DNA of 5,249 nt, taken from positions 1-5,249 of the forward strand of contig CATPAS010000030.1 in NCBI GenBank assembly GCA_955652075.1, read 5' to 3'. The stretch comes from an uncultured Gaiellaceae bacterium (GTDB lineage: Bacteria; Actinomycetota; Thermoleophilia; Gaiellales; Gaiellaceae). A program made the position numbers and the translations under genes. Shown here piece after piece: positions 1 through 5,118 of the stretch. The notes under the pieces are model-generated. The model was not told the origin of the DNA. It did no database searches and saw only the letters and a list, made by a program, of their open reading frames with translations. Positions within the stretch are counted from its first letter, which is position 1; every line of letters starts with the position of its first letter.

Positions 1-230
1 AACAGGTCCTGGTAGACGTCGGAGGCAGCAGACGCATACGGGTCGATCCCGGCCGATCCGGAGTAGGTCCGCTGGAAGATCGATGCCTCGTGCTCGGCCG
101 GGAGCGTCGAGGTGATCCGTGGCTGCAGCACGCCGTAGCCGTGGGTCACCCGGCCGGTCCGGGCCTGGACGAGCCGAGCGTCCGGGGCCGGCTGATCCAG
201 ATCTCGGATCCAAAGCGTCAGGTACGGGAT
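1..230 (-). pseudogene. 5'-truncated fragment of a GT84 cyclic beta-1,2-glucan synthase-like gene
   Basis: On the minus strand an open frame runs from 230 to the left edge (76 codons plus two bases) with no stop. It contains HGYGVLQPRIT, then a stretch ending in GIDPYASAASDVYQDLF. These are characteristic of the central glycosyltransferase (GT84) domain of NdvB/Cgs-type cyclic beta-1,2-glucan synthases, very large inner-membrane enzymes that polymerise glucose from UDP-glucose. In intact proteins this segment lies hundreds of residues from the N terminus and just after the nucleotide-binding DxD region. Here a TGA at 231-233 closes the frame, there is no ATG/GTG before the conserved block, and none of the three minus frames between 231 and 321 resembles the missing part. 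Resemblance to the family seems to start near position 200. I infer a gene remnant created by a rearrangement. A split gene or an assembly join is the alternative. The left portion is outside the window, so how much survives is unknown. Confidence 0.68.
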
Positions 231-239
231 TCAAGACAG

Positions 240-249
240 TCGTATATGA
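240..249. promoter_or_regulatory. Imperfect palindrome just upstream of the -35 box
   Basis: TCGTATATGA matches its own reverse complement at 8 of 10 positions and ends four bases before the -35 hexamer at 254. It is also flanked by TTCA (230-233) and TGAA (247-250). This is a position where an activator or repressor could bind. AT-rich palindromes around a TATA core are used by some GntR/FCD regulators, but nothing here proves which protein, if any, binds it. Confidence 0.2.
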
Positions 250-253
250 AGCA

Positions 254-282
254 TTGACAGCCAAATAGGGCCAATGTAGGAT
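254..282 (+). promoter_or_regulatory. Sigma70-type promoter of the small gene-isocitrate lyase operon
   Basis: A perfect -35 hexamer TTGACA (254-259) is followed by a 17-base spacer and a -10 box TAGGAT (277-282), which keeps the TA---T pattern favoured by actinobacterial housekeeping sigma factors. Transcription would begin near 288-290, giving a leader of about 30 bases before the ATG at 321. It is the best promoter in the window and lies correctly to express the cysteine-rich peptide, isocitrate lyase and the GntR gene together. Confidence 0.72.
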
Positions 283-317
283 CCGAAAATTCCTCCGTCG
301 AATCCGAAAGGATCCGA
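279..317 (+). repeat. Three phased ATCCGA direct repeats over the -10 box and leader
   Basis: ATCCGA occurs at 281, 302 and 312, as GGATCCGAAAA, ATCCGAAAG and GGATCCGAG in context. The start-to-start spacings are 21 and 10 bases, close to two and one helical turns, so the copies would face the same side of the DNA. The first copy overlaps the -10 box and the others lie in the leader, which is a natural repressor position. A partial copy (ATCCAA) sits at 208. The binding role is an inference. Confidence 0.4.
306..312 (+). promoter_or_regulatory. Ribosome binding site of the small cysteine-rich gene
   Basis: GAAAGGA lies 8 bases before the ATG at 321. It is a good Shine-Dalgarno match with ideal spacing, better than anything in front of the second in-frame ATG at 342, and it argues that the small frame is really translated. 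Confidence 0.65.
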
Positions 318-320
318 GTC

Positions 321-482
321 ATGGCCGACCCTGCTCTGCTCATGAACCAGCCCCAGGTCGCCGCGGAGCATCTCTTCCTGGCTGTCGCTCACGAGCCGTC
401 GGAGAACTACGTCCAGTGCACGGCCGACACCGCCGAATGCACGTGCCCCGAGTTCTGCGAGCGGGACCACGACCGTGATTGA
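321..482 (+). CDS. Small cysteine-rich protein (53 aa) overlapping the isocitrate lyase start
   Basis: An ATG-to-TGA frame of 53 residues that I cannot assign to a named family. Support for it being real: a GAAAGGA ribosome site 8 bases upstream, a strong promoter 40 bases upstream, about 85% G/C at third codon positions (like the neighbouring genes), and an 8-base overlap with the downstream GTG start (GTGATTGA), a typical translational-coupling arrangement. Residues 1-30 are an ordinary soluble stretch with a possible helix ([13 protein letters not shown]). The second half carries four cysteines as C33-x6-C40-x-C42-x3-C46 followed by R48, D49 and H50, and ends in an acidic, charged tail. 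The C-x-C-x3-C-x3-H spacing could bind zinc or an Fe-S cluster, or act as a thiol switch. There is no signal peptide or membrane segment. Possible roles are a regulator or metal/redox sensor for the operon, or a leader peptide whose translation controls isocitrate lyase. None is proven. Confidence 0.68.
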   Translation: MADPALLMNQPQVAAEHLFLAVAHEPSENYVQCTADTAECTCPEFCERDHDRD

Positions 483-1773
483 GGGCCGAATCCAGTCCGA
501 CGCGGCCCAACTTGCGCAAGGCTGGGCCGAGGAATCTCGCTGGTCCGGGATCCTCCGGACATACGAAGCCGAAGACGTTGTCCGCCTGCGCGGCTCGGTC
601 GTGCCGGAGCACACGATTGCGCGCCTCGGCGCCGAGCGGCTCTGGCAATTGCTCGCGGACGAGGACTATGTCGCGGCGCTCGGTGCGCTCAGCGGCGGGC
701 AGGTCGTTCAGATGGTGAGAGCGGGATTGAAGGCGGTCTACCTCTCAGGTTGGCAGGTCGCCGCGGATGCGAACCTCGCCGGACACACGTACCCGGACCA
801 GAGCCTCTATCCGGCGAACAGCGTTCCTGCGGTCGTGCGTCGGCTGAACAATGCCCTGCTCCGCTGTGACCAGATCGACTGGGCCGAAGAGCGCAACGGA
901 ACGGACTGGCTCGCTCCGATCGTGGCGGATGCGGAGGCAGGATTCGGCGGAGCGCTCAACTCGTTCGAGTTGATGAAGTCGATGATCGAGGCGGGCGCAG
1001 CCGGCGTCCACTTCGAGGATCAACTCGCCTCCGAAAAGAAGTGCGGACACCTCGGGGGAAAGGTGCTGGTCCCCACGAGCCATTTCGTCCGCACCTTGAC
1101 GGCCGCGCGGCTTGCGGCAGACGTGCTCGACGTCCCGACGGTGCTCATCGCCCGCACGGATGCGCTGAGCGCTTCGCTGCTGACGAGCGACGTGGATCCG
1201 GCCGATGCCGAGTTTCTCACCGGTGAGCGCACAGGGGAGGGCTTCTTTCGCGTTCGGGACGGACTCGAGGCCGCGATTGCACGCTCCCTTGCGTACGCGC
1301 CCTACGCGGACGTGCTCTGGTTCGAGACCTCTATGCCAGACATGGGTGAGGCGCGCGTCTTCGCCGAGGAGATCCACAAGAGCTTCCCGGGCAAGCTCCT
1401 CGCCTACAACTGCTCACCGTCGTTCAACTGGAAGCGGCACCTCGACGAAGGACAGATCGCGACGTTCCAGCAGGAGCTCGGCGCGATGGGATATCGGTTC
1501 CAGTTCATCACTCTCGCCGGGTTCCATTCCCTCAACGCGGGGATGTTCGAGCTTGCGCGTGGCTACGCGGCCAACGGCATGTCGGCGTACGTCGAGCTGC
1601 AGGAGCGCGAGTTCGCCCTCGAAGCGGACGGATACACGGCCACGCGCCATCAGCAAGAGGTCGGCGCCGGCTACTTCGATCGGGTGACGGCGGCAGTGAC
1701 GGGCGGGCAGTCCTCGACGCTCGCACTGCGGGGGTCGACGGAGGAAGCCCAGTTCAGCGAGGAGCGCGTCTGA
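475..1773 (+). CDS. aceA: Isocitrate lyase
   Basis: This cytoplasmic enzyme cleaves isocitrate to glyoxylate and succinate, the entry step of the glyoxylate shunt that lets cells grow on acetate or fatty acids. The 432-residue length is normal for the short bacterial form. Visible hallmarks include the substrate-region block [20 protein letters not shown] (about 92-111), the Mg-binding region with D152 and E154 in [10 protein letters not shown], the catalytic signature KKCGH at 188-192 with nucleophile C190, NCSPSFNW at 312-319, and TLAGFHSLN beginning at T346. All key residues are present, so it should be active. The GTG at 475 gives the family's usual N terminus. Its own ribosome site is weak (GCGGGA, 461-466), and it overlaps the stop of the small upstream gene, so coupled translation is likely. 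A GntR-family regulator gene follows. No malate synthase is visible. 2-methylisocitrate lyase side activity is known in some actinobacterial homologues but cannot be judged here. Confidence 0.96.
   Translation: MIEGRIQSDAAQLAQGWAEESRWSGILRTYEAEDVVRLRGSVVPEHTIARLGAERLWQLLADEDYVAALGALSGGQVVQMVRAGLKAVYLSGWQVAADANLAGHTYPDQSLYPANSVPAVVRRLNNALLRCDQIDWAEERNGTDWLAPIVADAEAGFGGALNSFELMKSMIEAGAAGVHFEDQLASEKKCGHLGGKVLVPTSHFVRTLTAARLAADVLDVPTVLIARTDALSASLLTSDVDPADAEFLTGERTGEGFFRVRDGLEAAIARSLAYAPYADVLWFETSMPDMGEARVFAEEIHKSFPGKLLAYNCSPSFNWKRHLDEGQIATFQQELGAMGYRFQFITLAGFHSLNAGMFELARGYAANGMSAYVELQEREFALEADGYTATRHQQEVGAGYFDRVTAAVTGGQSSTLALRGSTEEAQFSEERV
1759..1764 (+). promoter_or_regulatory. Strong ribosome binding site at the aceA-gntR junction
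   Basis: GAGGAG at 1759-1764 is the best Shine-Dalgarno near the regulator gene. It stands 5 bases before an in-frame CTG at 1770 that overlaps the isocitrate lyase TGA (CTGA), but 38 bases before the ATG at 1803. The ATG itself has only GGAG two bases away, which is too close. The site therefore favours a CTG start adding 11 residues, or re-initiation after the lyase stop. Confidence 0.4.
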
Positions 1774-1802
1774 CCACTCCGTCCGCGCACGGTGCCGGAG
1801 AG

Positions 1803-2552
1803 ATGGACGGCCTCGGAACCAAGGCAGACGACATCGCGCTCGAGATCGAGGAGGCGATCGTCTCCGGCGAGCTCGAACCGGGTGAGGTGCTCCGACAGGA
1901 CAAGCTCTCCGAGCAGTACGGCGTCAGCCGCACGCCGGTCCGCGAGGCGCTGAGGCGGCTCGCTGCGCTCGGGCTCGTCTCGTTCGAGCCGAATCGCGGG
2001 GTCCGCGTGCGGACACTGTCGCGCGAGGGCATGTGGGAGGCGTTCCTCGTCCGCGCAGAGCTCGAGGCGCTCGCTACCGGTCTTGCAGCGGCAAAGGTCA
2101 CTAAGGCCGACCTCGACGAGCTAGAAGAGGCGGAGAAACGCTTCGCGCGGATGACCCGTGCTGTGCGTGCACGCGAGCCCGGAGGTGACCGGCGTGCGCT
2201 GACCGCGGAGTGGATGCGGGCGAATCATGGATTCCACGACGTGATCTACCGAGTCGCCGACGCGCCGTACATCGAGCAGATGGCGAAGAGTGCCAGGCGG
2301 ACGTTCTCCGGCCCGGCGATCTGGGCGCCGGGGGACGAGACGATCGACGAGCTCTACGCCGACAACGAACGGCAGCATCGTGCGATCCAGGCTGCGCTCG
2401 CCGCAAGGAGCGTGGAAGGCGCCCGGGCGCTGGCCCACGCACACGTTCTCTCCTCGTTCCACCTGCTCGAGTCGATCCTCGAGCAGGTAGGCGTCCGCCC
2501 CGGCGGCTGGCGCTCACCGAGCGAAGTCCGGCTCGGCTACGGCGAGCCATGA
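1803..2552 (+). CDS. GntR-family transcriptional regulator, FCD (FadR-type) subfamily
   Basis: A DNA-binding regulator of 249 residues counted from the ATG. An N-terminal winged helix-turn-helix covers about 8-75, with the classic GntR recognition core LSEQYGVSRTPVREALRRL at 35-53 and the wing around FEPNRGVRVR. The C-terminal FCD ligand domain spans roughly 80-225 and carries the expected metal-site histidines: H145 in NHGFH, H192 in DNERQH, and H214 in AHAHV. These proteins typically bind a carboxylic-acid effector at the metal and release or gain DNA binding. The gene starts 29 bases after the isocitrate lyase stop and is probably in the same transcript, so it may regulate the glyoxylate shunt and itself. 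The loop around 118-133 is Arg/Gly-rich. The start is uncertain: an in-frame CTG at 1770 has the better ribosome site, while the ATG at 1803 is the more conventional codon. The effector is unknown. Confidence 0.9.
   Translation: MDGLGTKADDIALEIEEAIVSGELEPGEVLRQDKLSEQYGVSRTPVREALRRLAALGLVSFEPNRGVRVRTLSREGMWEAFLVRAELEALATGLAAAKVTKADLDELEEAEKRFARMTRAVRAREPGGDRRALTAEWMRANHGFHDVIYRVADAPYIEQMAKSARRTFSGPAIWAPGDETIDELYADNERQHRAIQAALAARSVEGARALAHAHVLSSFHLLESILEQVGVRPGGWRSPSEVRLGYGEP
2461..2488. repeat. Perfect 11-bp inverted repeat near the 3' end of the regulator gene
   Basis: ACCTGCTCGAG (2461-2471) and CTCGAGCAGGT (2478-2488) are exact reverse complements around the 6-base spacer TCGATC. The repeat is inside the coding sequence (HLLESILEQV). 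Each arm contains the self-palindrome CTCGAG, so six of the pairs come free from two Leu-Glu codon pairs. The five further pairs (ACCTG/CAGGT) are the unusual part. It could fold as an RNA hairpin or serve as an intragenic operator. Confidence 0.5.
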
Positions 2553-2593
2553 TGACTTCGCTCGGTTTCGGTTTCGATCCGAAGCGTTAGCGA

Positions 2594-2620
2594 GCCGACG
2601 CCGGCAAAGCCGGCATCGGC
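2594..2620 (+). terminator. GC-rich hairpin between the regulator and SDR genes, possible terminator
   Basis: GCCGACGCCGGC (2594-2605) and GCCGGCATCGGC (2609-2620) pair over 12 positions with one C/A mismatch on the plus strand (a G-U wobble on the minus strand) around an AAA loop. It lies 42 bases after the regulator stop and 42 before the SDR start, where an operon end would be expected. No run of T follows, so it would have to be a U-poor terminator of the kind proposed for actinobacteria, or simply an RNA-stabilising stem. Confidence 0.42.
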
Positions 2621-2661
2621 GCGTGACTGGGCTGCCGAGCGTCTGTGGTTGACTAGCCGCA

Positions 2662-3450
2662 GTGGAGGCGTCAACGCGCTGCGCGGTCGTGACGGGTGCG
2701 GGAACAGGCATCGGCCGTGCAAGCGCGCACGCCCTCGCCAGAGATGGATACGCAGTCGCCCTGATCGGTCGCCGTGTCGAGCCGCTCGAGCAGCTCGCGG
2801 TCGAGCTTCGCGAGGGCGGGGGAGAGGCGATCGCAACCTCTGCCGACGTTACGTCCCCCGATCAAGCCGCTGCCGCGATCGAAGCGGCGGCTGAGACCTT
2901 CGGCGGCATCGATGCACTCGTCAACAACGCAGGCGTCGGCGACAGCGCGGCGCTGCTCGAGGAGTCGCTCGAGCGCTGGGAGGAGACACTTCGGATCAAC
3001 CTGACCGGGGCGTTTTTGATCACGCAGCTCACGCTGCCGCGCCTGATCGAGCGCCGGGGCGCCGTCGTCAACGTCGCCTCGATCAACGGCGTCCTTGCGG
3101 GGCCGGGGTGGACGTCGTACTGCGTCTCGAAGGCGGGGCTGATCATGCTCGCGAAGTGCGTCGCGAACGACTACGGCCGAAAGGGGGTCCGCGCGAACGC
3201 CGTCTGCCCCGGCTGGGTGCGGACGCCGATGGCCGATCACGACATGGACGAGGTGGGCCAAGCGCACGGGATCGACCGGGAGGCCGCATATGCGAGGGCG
3301 CACCGCAAGCACCCGCTCGGTCGTCCCGCGAAGCCCGAGGAGATCGCGGACGTGATCGCGTTCCTCGCGTCCCCGGGCGCTGCCTACGTCACCGGCGCCA
3401 CGGTCATGGTCGACGGCGGCACGACGGCCATCGACCCGACGGCTGCCTGA
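2662..3450 (+). CDS. Classical short-chain dehydrogenase/reductase (FabG-like)
   Basis: A 262-residue NAD(P)-dependent oxidoreductase of the classical SDR family, cytoplasmic with a Rossmann fold. The dinucleotide motif TGAGTGIG is at 11-18, NNAG at 88-91, and the complete catalytic tetrad is N113, S140, Y153 and K157 (YCVSK). The C terminus has the usual SDR ending PLGRPAKPEEIADVIAFLAS followed by YVTGATVMVDGG. Arginines just after the second beta strand (IGRR) suggest NADP(H) preference. The substrate cannot be named: FabG-type ketoacyl reductases, sugar and secondary-alcohol dehydrogenases all look alike at this level. The GTG at 2662 is the first start after an in-frame TGA at 2650, so it is well fixed, yet no Shine-Dalgarno precedes it, which allows leaderless or weak initiation. 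It is followed 21 bases later, in the same frame, by a MATE transporter gene, with which it probably forms an operon. Confidence 0.93.
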   Translation: MEASTRCAVVTGAGTGIGRASAHALARDGYAVALIGRRVEPLEQLAVELREGGGEAIATSADVTSPDQAAAAIEAAAETFGGIDALVNNAGVGDSAALLEESLERWEETLRINLTGAFLITQLTLPRLIERRGAVVNVASINGVLAGPGWTSYCVSKAGLIMLAKCVANDYGRKGVRANAVCPGWVRTPMADHDMDEVGQAHGIDREAAYARAHRKHPLGRPAKPEEIADVIAFLASPGAAYVTGATVMVDGGTTAIDPTAA

Positions 3451-3471
3451 ACACGAAGCGCGTTCGAGTCC

Positions 3472-4776
3472 GTGGGTCGCCTCCGCTCACCGCACGACCG
3501 CGAGATCCTTCGCCTCGCGCTGCCGGCGCTCGGTGCGCTGGCGGCCGAGCCGCTTTACGTCCTCGTCGACACGGGGATCGTCGGACACCTCGGCCGGCCG
3601 CAGCTTGCCGCGCTCGGACTCGCGGGGACAGTGCTGGCCGGGGCGTTCACGATCTTCAACTTCCTCACCTACGGCACGACGGCGGTCGTCGCGCGAGCTT
3701 CGGGTGCCGGGGAGGAGGAGCGCGCGGCCCGCCTCGCTGCGCAGGCGCTCTGGGTCTCGCTCGGGATCGGCCTGCTCCTCCTGGTCGCCTGCGAGGTCCT
3801 TGCCGGTCCACTCCTGCGGGCTCTTGGGGCGCACGGGAGGTCGGGCGACTACGCAGCGACCTATTTCCGGATCGCGGCGATCGGGCTGCCGGCTGCTCTC
3901 GTGGCGCTCGCGGGACAGGGTTACCTACGCGGGGTCTCCAACCTGCGGCGGCCGCTCGAGATCGTCGTGGTCGCGAATGTCGTGAACGCCGTTCTCGAGG
4001 TGCTGTTCGTGTACGGCTTCCATTGGGGAATCGCAGGCTCCGCGGCGGGAACGGCGATCGCCCAGGCCGGCATGGGTGTCGCGTTCGTCGCCGAGCTGCT
4101 GCGGCCCCACGCCGACTCGAAGCGTCCGAGTCTGAGCGCGATGCGGCCGATGATGCGCGTCGGCCGGCAGATCTTCGTACGGACGGCTGCCTTGTACGCA
4201 TCCTTTCTCGTCGCGGCGTCTGTCTGCGCGCGTATGGGCGACCCGCAGCTGGCAGCACATCAGATCGGGTCGCAGCTCTTCTTCTTTCTCGCGCTGATCC
4301 TCGACGCGGTCGCGATCGCAGGCCAGGTGATCGTCGGCCGCATGCTCGGCGCCGGTGATCCCGAGAGCGCCTACGCCTCAGCGGTGCGGATGATCGGGTG
4401 GTCGGTCGTGGTCGGCGCGGCGTTCGCGATCGTCCTGCTGCCGCTCGCGCACGTCGTGCCGCGCGTTTTCACCAGCGATCCGTTGGTGCTGCACGAGGCG
4501 GCGGCGCTCTGGCCCTATTTCGTGCTGATGCAGCCGCTTGCCGGTGCGGTCTTCGCGCTCGACGGGATCCTGATCGGCGCAGGCGACACGTCGTATCTCA
4601 TGTGGTCCATGTTGGCCGCGAGCGCCCTCTTCATCACGCTCGCCTTGATGGCTCTCACCTTCGAGTGGGGCATCGTGGGCGTGTGGATCGCCCTCGACGT
4701 GCTGATTGCGGCGCGGTTCGCCGTGCTCTTGGTTCGCTTCGCCGGCCGGCGCTGGGCCGTAGTCGGCTGGGCCTGA
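3472..4776 (+). CDS. MATE-family efflux transporter, DinF-like
   Basis: An inner-membrane antiporter of 434 residues, the usual MATE length, expected to have 12 helices in two MatE bundles (about 10-200 and 230-425). MATE proteins export cationic or other toxic compounds in exchange for protons or sodium. The first helix carries PLYVLVDTGIVGHLG with D33, matching the essential helix-1 aspartate of DinF-type members, and GQGYLRG at about 150 and ALDGILIGAGDTSYL at about 363-377 are typical repeat-end motifs. The subfamily assignment rests on these and is tentative, and the substrate is unknown. GTG at 3472 is the first start after the SDR stop. Its ribosome site is poor (GAAG, too far away), so coupling to SDR translation is likely. 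Co-transcription with a reductase might mean the pair handles a small toxic molecule, but this is inference. The 3' end converges on a minus-strand gene, with only 7 bases between stops. Confidence 0.93.
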   Translation: MGRLRSPHDREILRLALPALGALAAEPLYVLVDTGIVGHLGRPQLAALGLAGTVLAGAFTIFNFLTYGTTAVVARASGAGEEERAARLAAQALWVSLGIGLLLLVACEVLAGPLLRALGAHGRSGDYAATYFRIAAIGLPAALVALAGQGYLRGVSNLRRPLEIVVVANVVNAVLEVLFVYGFHWGIAGSAAGTAIAQAGMGVAFVAELLRPHADSKRPSLSAMRPMMRVGRQIFVRTAALYASFLVAASVCARMGDPQLAAHQIGSQLFFFLALILDAVAIAGQVIVGRMLGAGDPESAYASAVRMIGWSVVVGAAFAIVLLPLAHVVPRVFTSDPLVLHEAAALWPYFVLMQPLAGAVFALDGILIGAGDTSYLMWSMLAASALFITLALMALTFEWGIVGVWIALDVLIAARFAVLLVRFAGRRWAVVGWA

Positions 4777-4790
4777 ATCGACGTCAGGCC
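4770..4790. terminator. Hairpin built from the two convergent stop codons
   Basis: GGCCTGA (4770-4776) and TCAGGCC (4784-4790) are exact reverse complements around a 7-base loop. The left arm ends with the TGA of the MATE gene, and the right arm begins with the reverse complement of the TGA of the small minus-strand gene. Rightward RNA continues into a short pyrimidine stretch (TCTT), and leftward RNA does not show a U-run. It is a compact candidate bidirectional terminator. Confidence 0.5.
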
Positions 4791-5047
4791 TCTTGCACCA
4801 CGTTCGGCCCGTGCTTGTCGTCGAACCGGTCGAGAACGCCTGACTCGACCAGACGCTGCCGCGCTTCCTAAGCCTCTTCCACCGATGCGAACTCGAGGAA
4901 GACGAACACGTGGCTCTGGTCGTCCACCTTGCGGAAGACACGCTGAGCTTTTGCCTTCTCGCGCGCCTGCGGGAGATCCTGGTCGAACATCGGCCTCCAC
5001 CTGTCGTAGTCGCCGACGTGGATCCGGGTGATAATGAACGCGGACAT
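4784..5047 (-). pseudogene. Small alpha/beta-barrel-like protein (87 aa) interrupted by in-frame TAG
   Basis: Read leftwards from ATG at 5047, with a strong GAGAGGAG ribosome site 6 bases before it, the frame encodes MSAFIITRIHVGDYDRWRPM and continues to QSHVFVFLEFASVEEA. At codon 60 (4870-4868) there is a TAG, after which the same frame goes on with EARQRLVESGVLDRFDDKHG and ends at a TGA (4786-4784). Both halves read as one small ferredoxin-like, dimeric alpha/beta-barrel protein of the kind often seen as a stand-alone stress or monooxygenase-like domain. The family placement is from the strand-helix pattern only. The TAG could come from a CAG or GAG codon by one change, and Gln or Glu would suit the helix. 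It may be a recent nonsense mutation, a sequencing error or a read-through codon. If the stop is effective, the product is 59 residues and lacks its last helix and strand. Confidence 0.7.
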
Positions 5048-5053
5048 CGGCCG

Positions 5054-5061
5054 CTCCTCTC
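5054..5061 (-). promoter_or_regulatory. Ribosome binding site of the interrupted small gene
   Basis: On the minus strand GAGAGGAG stands 6 bases before the ATG at 5047. It is the strongest Shine-Dalgarno in the window, which shows that the small gene is, or recently was, translated despite its internal TAG. Confidence 0.65.
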
Positions 5062-5118
5062 GCGTAGACGCCGCGACCGTACCAAGCGTGTCTGCGCGCT
5101 CGGGCGGCCTTCCGCAGA

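Noticed and set aside
231..614. A 127-codon minus-strand frame in the same phase as the glucan synthase fragment
   Set aside because: Considered as the missing upstream part of that gene, but its translation shows no GT84 features, lies antisense to the aceA start and is closed by the TGA at 231-233.
745..1377. A 210-codon minus-strand frame opposite isocitrate lyase
   Set aside because: It is the antisense shadow of a gene whose catalytic residues are all in the plus frame, and it has no motif or ribosome site of its own.
2955..2974. Inverted repeat GCTCGAG-N6-CTCGAGC in the SDR gene, the same layout as in the regulator gene
   Set aside because: It is almost fully explained by two Leu-Glu codon pairs using CTCGAG, which is itself a palindrome. 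The pairing barely extends beyond them.
2990..2996. TTCGGAT, a reverse copy of the ATCCGAA motif
   Set aside because: It lies deep inside SDR coding sequence and one such 7-mer is expected by chance in a window of this size.
2671..3312. A 213-codon minus-strand frame opposite the SDR gene
   Set aside because: Shadow of the SDR coding frame, with Arg/Asp-rich low-information sequence.
3108..4358. A 416-codon plus-strand open frame spanning the SDR and MATE genes
   Set aside because: It is out of frame with both well-supported genes, extremely rich in Arg, Gly and Ala, and has no recognisable motif. Long accidental frames are normal in high-GC DNA.
4378..5085. A 235-codon minus-strand frame covering the MATE 3' end and the small interrupted gene
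   Set aside because: It is out of frame with the small gene that has the strong ribosome site. Its Ser/Arg-rich translation is a frame-shifted reading of it.
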